A stretch of DNA of 10,596 nucleotides from Lachnospiraceae bacterium (GTDB lineage Bacteria; Bacillota; Clostridia; Lachnospirales; Anaerotignaceae), in NCBI GenBank assembly GCA_028695945.1, contig JAQVIB010000052.1:1-10596 (forward strand), written 5' to 3'. Below the pieces are notes generated by a model. It was given only the letters and a program-made list of their open reading frames with translations, did no database searches and had not been told where the DNA came from. Shown one piece after another: positions 1 through 6,203 of the stretch. The first letter of the stretch is position 1. Each line of letters opens with the position of its first letter. The translations under genes and the position numbers were made by a program.

Positions 1-1
1 T

Positions 2-88
2 GCTTTAGCAGCTGCCCGTAATAGTAATGCGGTTGGTGGAACTATTCGATGCGTCTTGAGACGCTGTGCCAGTATAATGCCCTTCTAG
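2..88 (+). CDS. Possible 3' end of a TnpB/OrfB-like transposon protein (partial)
   Basis: An open frame enters from the left edge and stops at TAG 86-88, leaving 28 codons that end ...RNSNAVGGTIRCVLRRCASIMPF. The tail is basic and Cys-containing. It has no domain of its own, so identification rests on context: two hairpins (51-64 and 79-91) lie inside or across its end and a third (100-120) follows directly. That layout is typical of the tnpB 3' end in IS200/IS605 elements, where the end of the gene is also the template of the guide RNA. The residues alone do not prove this, and the stretch could be non-coding RNA that is open by chance. Confidence 0.3.
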   Translation, partial: ALAAARNSNAVGGTIRCVLRRCASIMPF

Positions 89-130
89 GGCTAGTGCATA
101 CCACCAGTTAAACTGGTGGTTTTGATTCAA
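51..130 (+). ncRNA. Putative IS200/IS605 right end / TnpB-associated RNA
   Basis: Three perfect hairpins follow each other: GCGTC-ttga-GACGC (51-64), GCCC-ttcta-GGGC (79-91) and ACCACCAGT-taa-ACTGGTGGT (100-120). The last is followed by TTTGATTCAA (121-130). In IS200/IS605 elements a subterminal hairpin lies just inside the right end, and the TnpB guide RNA spans the end of tnpB plus that end; in ISDra2 the target motif is TTGAT and the right end closes in TCAA. By analogy the element would end near 130. No left end or tnpA is visible, so this is inferred from structure and position only. Confidence 0.3.
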
Positions 131-134
131 AAAT

Positions 135-177
135 AGGGTTTGACCCTTAAAAATACCCTTTACAGATTATAAGGGTA
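135..177. repeat. Two small hairpins with related GGGT/ACCC arms
   Basis: AGGGT-ttg-ACCCT (135-147) is followed by TACCCTT (154-160) pairing with AAGGGTA (171-177) across a 10-nt loop. The arms are related, so ACCCT of the first could also pair with AGGGT of the second, allowing alternative folds. No T-tract follows, so these are not classic terminators. They may be target-site flank or the outer part of the mobile-element end to their left. Confidence 0.45.
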
Positions 178-200
178 AATGAATAATAAAAGATATGATA

Positions 201-230
201 TTGTTATAAAGAGAGTTATAATTATATAAG
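201..230 (+). promoter_or_regulatory. Weak promoter candidate upstream of the RCC1 gene
   Basis: TTGTTA (201-206) stands 18 bases before TATAAG (225-230). A TATAAT at 217-222 has no good -35 partner. If used, it would give a ~95-nt leader that includes the hairpin GCATCA-cacat-TGATGC (238-254). The region is so AT-rich that chance matches are likely. Confidence 0.25.
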
Positions 231-237
231 CTACTTA

Positions 238-254
238 GCATCACACATTGATGC
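238..254 (+). other. Leader hairpin before the RCC1 gene
   Basis: GCATCA (238-243) and TGATGC (249-254) form a perfect 6-bp stem with a 5-nt loop. It lies 77 bases before the RCC1 start and lacks a T-tract, so it is a leader structure or a binding palindrome rather than a terminator. Confidence 0.4.
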
Positions 255-331
255 AGTTGTAGGTGGTATTTTGATGGTCTTGAAAGAAATTATGCCCTTT
301 TCTATAAACAATTTTAAAAGGAGTTTTTGCC

Positions 332-1372
332 ATGACTAAAAATAAAGTTACGATTATATTTGTACTAATGATATTATTTCTATTGCCATGTCATGTATTT
401 GCGAAAGAAATAGAAGCAAAGCAAGTAGTGGAACTTTCAAATAGGGAAAGTATTTTTGTTATTATGGATAACGGAGACCTTTGGGCTTGGGGCGATAATA
501 CTAGTGGACAACTTGGTGCAGGTGACATTAAAAAACTAGAAAAACCTCAGAAAATTATGACTGGAGTAAAAGAAGTGTCTGGCGTTGACCTATATAATGC
601 CACTTGGGCATACATTTTAAAATATGATGGTAGCTTATGGGGTGTTGGCTCTAATATATACGGTCAGTTGCTAGATGATAAATTGGGAATAAAGTATACA
701 CCCATAAAAATAATGGATAATTGTAGGGAAATAACAGGAAGGCAGATTGTAAAAAATGATGGAAGTGGATGTTCAATTAATATTAATAGGCAGACAAAAG
801 AGGCGTATAATCGGACTAACGATATCAGCCTGATTAGATATGAATTAGTGGGCCAACGATTGGAAGATCTTCCATATGATCCAACTGTAATTTTAAATAG
901 CAAGGGAATCTTTAATAGAAAACTAATGTATGGAAGTGAAATCCTTTATGAATCAGATAAAATTATAGATATAAAAGTTGGCTCAATATTTTATCATGGA
1001 GGAACAGAGGATGGCATACATGAGTTTGTGGCTTGCCTTCTTGATAAATCTGGTGAATTAAATATTTTTACAGAAAAGCAAAAAACGCATCATGTATCAG
1101 ACAATGTAAAACAAATTTTGCCTGATAATTACTTTATTACAAAAGATAACACCTTTTGTAAATGGGAAGGATATTTTGGTACAATAGAAACCTTTGAATC
1201 TTCCTTAAAAATTAAAAAGTATTGTGAAAATGTAAGGGCAGTTAGTGATAATACACGTGTGTTTCTAGACAACAAAGGGGTAGTATACAAGTTCATTTAT
1301 AATTCGTCTAACAAAGATAAAGGGTCTTACGAAACAATTGAAAAGTTATTTGAAATTCCATTACCAAAGTAA
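332..1372 (+). CDS. Secreted RCC1-repeat (beta-propeller) protein
   Basis: This 346-aa protein has a clear signal peptide: Lys-rich start, hydrophobic core at about 7-20, likely cleavage after HVFA (residue 24). Two RCC1 repeats are easy to see, DNGDLWAWGDNTSGQLGAGD (46-65) and YDGSLWGVGSNIYGQL (98-113). Later parts (about 205-330) keep a strand-rich, Gly/Asp-turn pattern with much weaker motifs, so this is probably a degenerate or partial propeller. RCC1 folds generally serve as binding platforms; bacterial secreted forms are mostly uncharacterised, and no catalytic residues or wall anchor are visible. The start is supported by AAGGAG at 318-323, eight bases before the ATG. It lies 33 bp upstream of a small membrane protein gene on the same strand, so they may be co-transcribed. 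The specific role is unknown. Confidence 0.85.
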   Translation: MTKNKVTIIFVLMILFLLPCHVFAKEIEAKQVVELSNRESIFVIMDNGDLWAWGDNTSGQLGAGDIKKLEKPQKIMTGVKEVSGVDLYNATWAYILKYDGSLWGVGSNIYGQLLDDKLGIKYTPIKIMDNCREITGRQIVKNDGSGCSININRQTKEAYNRTNDISLIRYELVGQRLEDLPYDPTVILNSKGIFNRKLMYGSEILYESDKIIDIKVGSIFYHGGTEDGIHEFVACLLDKSGELNIFTEKQKTHHVSDNVKQILPDNYFITKDNTFCKWEGYFGTIETFESSLKIKKYCENVRAVSDNTRVFLDNKGVVYKFIYNSSNKDKGSYETIEKLFEIPLPK

Positions 1373-1405
1373 TAAGGATAGAATTTATAACATAGGTGAT
1401 AAAAA

Positions 1406-1942
1406 ATGGAAAAACATATAAAGGGAGTGTTTCGGAAGGTGATTATGACAAAGAGGTTTGCTTTTATTTTGCTTGTAATTAATACAATTTTTATTTTAGC
1501 ATTAGATATTTTATATGATGCGATATTAAACATTAATGGTATAGTTTTCGTGATTATAATTCTTTGGACATTTATCATGCTTAATGTTGTTAAGACTGAT
1601 TTAAAAAAGAGTAAAAAAATTCTTTGTATTTTTGCATTTGCAATTATAACTTTAAACAATGTAATTTTAATTTATAATGTGCCTAAATTTACTTACAATG
1701 AAGCGTGTGAGATAATATCAAATGAAGTGATTGACAAGTATCCTGAAAAAACACTAATAGAAAAAGCAGATAACAACAACATAAAGTATATAGTAAATAG
1801 TAAGGTTCACCATACTTTTTTTGATCATAATATCTATATTATTATTTTAAATATACAAGAGACTAAGAATTATTTTTGGTTCAATCCTTTTACTGGAGAA
1901 CACTCACAATTTAATTTAGAAGAGGCTCTTTTAATTGAGTAG
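1406..1942 (+). CDS. Small membrane protein, three predicted helices, unknown function
   Basis: This 178-aa protein has three hydrophobic segments, at about 18-38, 43-61 and 70-91, followed by a ~85-residue polar tail. The tail begins PKFTYNEACEIISNEV and ends with an aromatic stretch, YFWFNPFTGEH. That resembles small PepSY-like or YpmB-like extracytoplasmic tails, in which an amphipathic helix precedes a small sheet ending in W-x-x-x-x-x-G; this is only an impression. Two starts are possible. ATG 1406 has AGGTGAT at 1394-1400; ATG 1445 (MTKRFAFILL...) has GGAAGG at 1434-1439. The second would remove 13 basic residues but keep all three helices. I recognise no family and propose no function. 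Confidence 0.75.
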   Translation: MEKHIKGVFRKVIMTKRFAFILLVINTIFILALDILYDAILNINGIVFVIIILWTFIMLNVVKTDLKKSKKILCIFAFAIITLNNVILIYNVPKFTYNEACEIISNEVIDKYPEKTLIEKADNNNIKYIVNSKVHHTFFDHNIYIIILNIQETKNYFWFNPFTGEHSQFNLEEALLIE

Positions 1943-2014
1943 AACTAGTGAATGGCAGGCATTAAATTCAAGGGTTTATTTAGTTAGTGAACCAATTACA
2001 AGTTAGGAGATTCT

Positions 2015-2635
2015 ATGAAGCTTAATAAAAAGTATCTAAAAAATTGTATCATTATGATAATCGCAATTGCTTTTATCTTTCGTATCGGATTTAGTGAACA
2101 ATATATTTTGACAGTTACAAATATTTGGGGTAAAGACATTTTGTACGAAGGAAAAGCTGTTGATGAATTTTATAAGCAAGAAAAACTAAAGATATATTTC
2201 TATGAAAGTAAAACAAAGGATAAAATAGGCTTGATAAGTATGAGAAAAGGCAAGTTTTAATTTTTCAATTACTATAAATCTTATCAGAGTATGGAAGTGG
2301 ATTATACAAAACAAATATATGTTTACAAAACAAACTTATCAAAAGGATTAGATGGTAAAGAAACGTATAGTTTGGAAAATATAGATAGGGTAATTTTTAA
2401 TGATGTCTATACAACTAATCCACAAGGGTGGCAATACCCGCCTATCATAAGACATATATATTGCGGGAAAATTAACCGGGCTGATTCAGAGTTAATATTG
2501 GAAGACATAGGCGAAAAAGATTTTCTTGTTAAAGACATAAACCAAGAAAGTTTATATTTTTTTATTGATACAATAGAAGAAATTAAATATGATAGTTTAG
2601 ACGTGAATACTTTATATAAATATTTGAAAAATTAA
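2015..2635 (+). pseudogene. Small membrane-anchored protein gene interrupted by an in-frame TAA
   Basis: Two consecutive open stretches (2015-2260 and 2291-2635) share one reading frame and are separated only by TAA at 2258-2260 plus ten sense codons (FFNYYKSYQS). Reading through gives one continuous ~206-aa protein. It has an N-terminal anchor or uncleaved signal (about residues 9-28, CIIMIIAIAFIFRIGF), then a strand-rich domain with EKLKIYFYESKTKDKIGLIS before the stop and KQIYVYKTNLSKG after it. The first part has a good ribosome site (TTAGGAG, then ATG 2015). The ATG at 2291 has no Shine-Dalgarno sequence, which argues against an independent second gene. A single substitution of a sense codon, for example CAA to TAA, explains the layout. 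A sequencing error or stop read-through are alternatives. Function is unknown. Confidence 0.7.
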
Positions 2636-2766
2636 GAAAAGTTTTTAATGTTATACTTGCAACTGTAAAATTTATGAATGTAGCTTTTTATTCTTTATCC
2701 ATTGTTTTTTGTGCAATAAATAAAAATCTCCTACTTCTTAATTTGATTGTCTTCTACATTATAAAC

Positions 2767-2781
2767 AACAAATCAGTTGTT
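2767..2781. promoter_or_regulatory. Inverted repeat overlapping the kelch -35 box
   Basis: AACAA (2767-2771) and TTGTT (2777-2781) form a perfect dyad with a 5-base centre; the right arm is the first five bases of the -35 hexamer TTGTTA. A protein bound here would block RNA polymerase. The arms are short and AT-rich, so chance is possible. Confidence 0.3.
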
Positions 2782-2805
2782 AAAATATGTAAATAGGAGT
2801 ACAAT
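2777..2805 (+). promoter_or_regulatory. Promoter of the kelch gene
   Basis: TTGTTA (2777-2782) and TACAAT (2800-2805) are separated by 17 bases, a good SigA-type promoter. Transcription would start near 2812, giving a leader of about 50 nt that contains the ribosome site GAAGGAGAG. The -35 box forms the right arm of an inverted repeat, AACAA-atcag-TTGTT (2767-2781), which could be an operator. Confidence 0.55.
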
Positions 2806-2863
2806 ATCATTAGGTATGATGTTTTAAGAATATGGACGTAATCAACGCGAAGGAGAGATAGTA

Positions 2864-4045
2864 ATGAAAAAAATGGCGGTAAAAATCTTGTGGTTAACAT
2901 TGTTATTAGGTGCACTGTTCGCATCCAATGTATTTGCAGATGTTAGTCCGAAAGAGACAAGTAGGTCAGATGTGGATAATCGCCCAGTAGATTTTTCTAA
3001 TACAGAAGTTGTTGACGGGAAAATTTATATTTTTGGCCGTAAGCTTAGCAGGTTTTATCCTATAAATCATAAAACCCAGTTTAAATATGAATCAAAAGTT
3101 TATGATCCTTCCACAGATACTTGGACGAGTCTGGCTTCTATACCAATAATACGCCATCCTTTTACCACAGAGGTTGTTAACGGTAAAATTTACGCCATTG
3201 AAGGTTTTATGAAGAACGATAATGCAGTTAATATGGTAGTTTATGATCCTTCCACAGATACTTGGTCAGATCTGCCACCTATGCCAACACCTCGACTTGG
3301 CTTTTGGACAGAAGTCCTTGACGGAAAATTGTACGTTATTGGCGGTGGGAAATATGAAGATACAAATTGTTCGGAAGGTCGTGGCGGAAAATTGCTCTCT
3401 TCTGGCAGTGTGAGCAATGAGGTTAAAGGCGTTACAGAAGTTTATGATCCTTCCACGGATACATGGGCAACACTAGCTTCTATGCCAACAAATTACGATG
3501 AATTTTATGCTAGATCAAATACACAAGTTATTGATGGAAAAATTTACGTTATGGGAATGCCTGATATGCACCAAAAGGCGTTTTTAGAGGTTTACGATCC
3601 TACCACAGATACTTGGACAACGCTATCTTCCATGCCAACGGCTAGAATCTATTTTGAGACAGAAGTTGTAGACGGTAAAATTTACGTTATTGGTGGTTAT
3701 AGTCCCAAGTTTAAAGAACTTTTCTCAATAGAAGCCTACGATCCTACCACAGATACTTGGACAACGCTTCCTTCTATGCCAACAGCTCGAAGTCAGTTTG
3801 AGACAGAAGTTATAGATGGTAAATTTTACGCTATTGGTGGTTGGAATTCACATTCTGAATTACTTAAATCAATAGAAGTTTATGACCATTCCAAAAATAC
3901 TTGGACTACTTTAGCACCAACAGAAAACATCATCTGGCGAACAGAAGTTATTGACAGAACCATTTATTGCATCGGCTGGAATGAGGATGGAATAACCATG
4001 GAATCCTATAATGTTAATGCAAATGGTAAAAATGAGCAAAAGTAA
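2864..4045 (+). CDS. Secreted kelch-repeat beta-propeller protein
   Basis: This 393-aa protein has a signal peptide (hydrophobic core about 6-22, likely cleavage after VFA at residue 26). The rest is kelch repeats: YDPSTDTW or YDPTTDTW at about 80, 127, 194, 244 and 292, and a decayed copy YDHSKNTW at 340. Each is followed by a L-x-x-MP-T-x-R segment and V-[VIL]-DGK-[IL]-Y-[VA]-IGG, about 50 residues per unit. Six units fit one six-bladed propeller filling the mature protein. The third unit has a ~20-residue Gly/Ser-rich insertion (about 163-186). Kelch propellers bind proteins or glycans, and a few are sialate mutarotases (NanM) or oxidases, but no catalytic signature is visible. No LPXTG, lipobox or other anchor is present, so it is probably released. 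The start follows a good ribosome site and has its own promoter at 2777-2805. Confidence 0.88.
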   Translation: MKKMAVKILWLTLLLGALFASNVFADVSPKETSRSDVDNRPVDFSNTEVVDGKIYIFGRKLSRFYPINHKTQFKYESKVYDPSTDTWTSLASIPIIRHPFTTEVVNGKIYAIEGFMKNDNAVNMVVYDPSTDTWSDLPPMPTPRLGFWTEVLDGKLYVIGGGKYEDTNCSEGRGGKLLSSGSVSNEVKGVTEVYDPSTDTWATLASMPTNYDEFYARSNTQVIDGKIYVMGMPDMHQKAFLEVYDPTTDTWTTLSSMPTARIYFETEVVDGKIYVIGGYSPKFKELFSIEAYDPTTDTWTTLPSMPTARSQFETEVIDGKFYAIGGWNSHSELLKSIEVYDHSKNTWTTLAPTENIIWRTEVIDRTIYCIGWNEDGITMESYNVNANGKNEQK

Positions 4046-4426
4046 CTTTGGATTAAGTTAAGTATTTTGCAGGTGGGCCAATTTCCTAAATGAACCATTA
4101 TTTTTACCATACGCAGAAATTAAATTACCAAAAAGAAAAGTAAACTACATTGTATTAATTCCTGTTGTTTCAAGAAGAAGTTCTCATTTTTTTCTTTCTT
4201 TACGTAATTCTTAATTTTGTGGTATACTTATACGGTTAAAAATAAGAAAGTTTAAAGTTCTAGCTTGTACGGGCTTCGTAGAAACATGTGAGGACCATAA
4301 TTTTTCCATAACACATAAGTTTGAGGTTTAGTTTATGTGGGTAAACGGATGAAGGAAGTATTTCAGCTGTGAACTTTCTGTTACACGTTGCAGTTAAAAA
4401 GCATATTAGGGCAAGGAGATTTATTT
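4046..4426 (+). other. Long gap: promoter and ~200-nt leader of the XRE-cupin gene
   Basis: No gene is supported here. Bases 4046-4190 show nothing recognisable beyond AT-rich sequence. From the promoter near 4223 to the start at 4427 there is a ~190-nt leader. It contains CACATAA (4312-4318) pairing with TTATGTG (4333-4339), and an alternative, GTTTA (4331-4335) with TAAAC (4342-4346), that shares bases with it. I match it to no known riboswitch class. Upstream in-frame TTG 4388 would add 13 residues but has no ribosome site, so it was not used. Confidence 0.5.
4200..4228 (+). promoter_or_regulatory. Extended -10 promoter upstream of the XRE-cupin gene
   Basis: TATACT (4223-4228) is preceded by TG at 4220-4221, one base before it, giving the extended -10 form TGnTATACT. 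The -35 is poor (TTACGT at 4200-4205, 17 bases away), as is common for extended -10 promoters. Initiation would be near 4235. Confidence 0.5.
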
Positions 4427-5011
4427 ATGATGTCAAGACCTTCGGCAGAGGATTTAAACCAAATGATTGCAGTAAACCTTAAACAATTGCGTAGGGCAAA
4501 AGGGTTTACACTTGATGATGTGGCAGAGGCTACTGGCGTTAGCAAAAGTATGCTTGGACAAATTGAGCGTGGAGAGTGTGGGCCGTCTGTTGCTACACTA
4601 TGGAAAATTTGCACTGGTTTAAGGATTCCGTTTACGTCTCTTATGACGGAAGAATCCAGAACGGTTGATATTGTGGATAACAAGGAGACAGAACCTCTGA
4701 CCAATGAAAAAGATGGATTTAGATTGTATCCTATTTTCCCAGCAGGTTTGGAACGCCAATTTGAAATACTTTACATTGAGATGGATGCAGATACTATATC
4801 TTCTTCTAGCCCACACGAGAAGGGAACCGAAGAGTTTGTTATGGTATATGAAGGAGTGCTTGAGGTTTGCGTGGGTGATAAAACTTATTCTGTTCCGGAA
4901 GGTCACTCAATTCATTACAAGGCCGACCAACCTCACAGCTATGCCAATAATGGTGACAATATGGTTCGAACTTGCATGGTTATAAAATATGGATATACAA
5001 ATAGCTTTTAA
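4427..5011 (+). CDS. XRE-family transcriptional regulator with C-terminal cupin domain
   Basis: This 194-aa protein joins an N-terminal helix-turn-helix of the XRE/Cro type to a cupin sensor. The HTH spans about 16-72 (LKQLRRAKGFTLDDVAEATG, then SKSMLGQIERGECGPSVATL), with the classic Q-I-E-R-G recognition end. The cupin covers about 112-187 and includes PHEKGTEEFVMVYEG (129-143), SVPEGHSIHY (155-164) and H170. H130, E136 and H170 sit roughly where cupin metal ligands fall. XRE-cupin proteins (PuuR/SutR-like) usually control catabolic or transport genes, with the cupin as ligand sensor. The start at ATG 4427 is set by AAGGAG about nine bases upstream. No target operon adjoins on this strand; it converges with the LysR gene across a shared terminator. 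Its ligand and targets cannot be deduced here. Confidence 0.9.
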   Translation: MMSRPSAEDLNQMIAVNLKQLRRAKGFTLDDVAEATGVSKSMLGQIERGECGPSVATLWKICTGLRIPFTSLMTEESRTVDIVDNKETEPLTNEKDGFRLYPIFPAGLERQFEILYIEMDADTISSSSPHEKGTEEFVMVYEGVLEVCVGDKTYSVPEGHSIHYKADQPHSYANNGDNMVRTCMVIKYGYTNSF

Positions 5012-5023
5012 TATTTTAAAATG

Positions 5024-5062
5024 AAAACAAGCCCTTGTTTGTGAATTGGGCTTGTTTTTTTA
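5024..5062 (+). terminator. Terminator between the convergent XRE-cupin and LysR genes
   Basis: AAAACAAGCCC (5024-5034) pairs perfectly with GGGCTTGTTTT (5048-5058) over a 13-nt loop, followed by further T residues. It ends the XRE-cupin transcript. The A-run on the left arm gives a short T-tract on the other strand, so it may also stop the LysR transcript arriving from the right. Confidence 0.85.
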
Positions 5063-5104
5063 AACAAAAATAAAAGTACAGGTGCAGTTTGGTAACGTCT
5101 TATA

Positions 5105-5968
5105 TTAAACTATATTTTCAAAATAGGTTTTTATAAAATTTATAAGATGCAGAGCAGAACGAGACAAATAGCGTTCGCTGTTCCAGGACAAATATATATT
5201 CCTGCCAAGACCAACCTCTTTAAAGGGAATTAGTTTTACTTGCATTGATGCAGCATTGCCCCATGTTATTGTAGGCATAATAGAAATGCCAAAGTTTGAA
5301 GAAATCAGTTCTCGCAGTAAAGATGGGTTTTCTGCTTCCATAACAACATTTGGTTTAAAATCATGTTTTTTAAAAAAAGGTAATGTTTCTTTTAAAAGAT
5401 TGCTTTCGGGTTTAAGCATAACAAATCTTTCGTTTTTCAAGTCCCTAAGGCTTACGCTTGAGCTGAAAGCCAAGGGATGTCCAAAAGGGACAGCCAAACA
5501 TATATCTTCACGCAGTAACTGAACACAATTTTGACAATTTAATGCATCATTTTGAGAAAATATCTTTAGGTCTGCATCACAGTCACAGTAGTCGCTTTGG
5601 GTTATGTACAGTTTTGTATTTGGAGAAACTGAGCGAAACTTTTGAAGTATATCTGGCAGAAGTTTTGAACAGGAAGTTACCAAAAGCGATACCGTCCCTG
5701 CATCGTACTCATTTATGTCGGTCAATTCCTTTTTGCAGTCCTCCATAAGGCTATTGAAATTTTTTACATACTTTAAAAACACTTTTCCATTTTCATTTAA
5801 TCTTATTTGTTTTCCTTGTCTTGAAAAAAGTTGATACCCAACATCGCCTTCCAGTTTTTGAATTTGCTTACTTATAGTAGGCTGAGGAATAAAAAGTTCA
5901 ACCGACGCTTTCGTTATACTTTCATATTTTGCGGCTGCCTCGAAGCAGACTAACTGAAACGTATCCAC
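5105..5968 (-). CDS. LysR-type transcriptional regulator
   Basis: This 287-aa LysR-family protein has the normal family length. The winged HTH is at 1-60, with ESITKASVELFIPQPTISKQ (16-35) and QKLEGDVGYQLFSR. The effector-binding domain follows from about residue 92 and includes LAVPFGHPLA and SSNFGISIMP. The start is GTG at 5968, giving MDTFQLVCFE, the usual LysR beginning, with GGGAG about nine bases upstream. An upstream in-frame ATG at 6121 would add 51 hydrophobic, non-family residues and overlap the promoter, so I reject it. The gene is divergent from the yjiH-yjiG operon and most likely regulates it, as is usual for LysR proteins. Oddly, the effector domain is Cys-rich: C100, C128, C130, C145, C148 and C157, arranged as CDC and CQNC. 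This could be metal or redox sensing, or only strain variation. Confidence 0.93.
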   Translation of the reverse strand: MDTFQLVCFEAAAKYESITKASVELFIPQPTISKQIQKLEGDVGYQLFSRQGKQIRLNENGKVFLKYVKNFNSLMEDCKKELTDINEYDAGTVSLLVTSCSKLLPDILQKFRSVSPNTKLYITQSDYCDCDADLKIFSQNDALNCQNCVQLLREDICLAVPFGHPLAFSSSVSLRDLKNERFVMLKPESNLLKETLPFFKKHDFKPNVVMEAENPSLLRELISSNFGISIMPTITWGNAASMQVKLIPFKEVGLGRNIYLSWNSERYLSRSALHLINFIKTYFENIV

Positions 5969-6011
5969 GAAATCACTCTCCCTTATTCTTTTTTTGAATA
6001 AATATATACAA

Positions 6012-6040
6012 TTTATATCATTGACAGAGAAAAAAATCAA
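6012..6040 (-). promoter_or_regulatory. Promoter of the LysR gene
   Basis: On the minus strand, TTGATT (6040-6035) and TATAAA (6017-6012) are separated by exactly 17 bases. Transcription would start near 6005, about 37 bases before the GTG start at 5968. This fits the shorter LysR start. Confidence 0.6.
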
Positions 6041-6107
6041 TAATAAAATACAAATGTAAGAGCGGTTGCCGTAAATTGTCTGTTGATTGTTATAAAAATG
6101 TAATAAA

Positions 6108-6139
6108 TTGACGGATACCAATTGGTAAAATTATATAAT
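6108..6139 (+). promoter_or_regulatory. Promoter of the yjiH-yjiG operon with embedded palindrome
   Basis: TTGACG (6108-6113) is a strong -35. The best -10 match is TATAAT (6134-6139), but its spacing is 20 bases; TTATAT (6131-6136) gives 17. Non-ideal spacing is common in activator-dependent promoters. The spacer contains the palindrome TACCAATTGGTA. The start codon lies about 60 bases downstream. Confidence 0.5.
6116..6127. promoter_or_regulatory. Perfect 12-bp palindrome, operator candidate
   Basis: TACCAATTGGTA is a perfect dyad with no central gap, placed between the -35 and -10 of the operon promoter. With the next base it satisfies the loose LysR box T-N11-A. Its position would suit repression or ligand-dependent activation. 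Which regulator binds is inferred only from the adjacent LysR gene. Confidence 0.5.
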
Positions 6140-6203
6140 GGTTAAGTGTTATAGAGGAGACGTCCTTTCAGCTAACAAAAAAAGTTTGGAGGAGAGAAGT
6201 ATT

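Noticed and set aside
664..903. Minus-strand open frame of 79 codons
   Set aside because: It lies within the RCC1 gene, has no ribosome site and shows no domain; it is a shadow of the real gene.
1327..1659. Minus-strand open frame of 110 codons across the RCC1 end and the small membrane gene
   Set aside because: Its hydrophobic, Ile-rich composition mirrors the AT-rich membrane gene on the other strand; it has no start signals.
4229..4426. Known riboswitch in the XRE-cupin leader
   Set aside because: I looked for conserved cores of common classes (TPP, SAM, purine, ZTP, guanidine, cobalamin) and saw none.
4704..4985. Open frame of 93 codons inside the XRE-cupin gene
   Set aside because: The XRE-cupin protein in the other frame has clear HTH and cupin motifs; this frame has none.
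5969..6121. 51-codon N-terminal extension of the LysR protein starting at ATG 6121
   Set aside because: LysR proteins begin about where GTG 5968 begins, that GTG has a ribosome site, and the extension would cover the LysR promoter.
6138..6203. 22-codon N-terminal extension of YjiH starting at ATG 6138
   Set aside because: It overlaps the promoter -10 region, lacks a ribosome site and adds polar residues; ATG 6204 has GGAGGAGAG before it.
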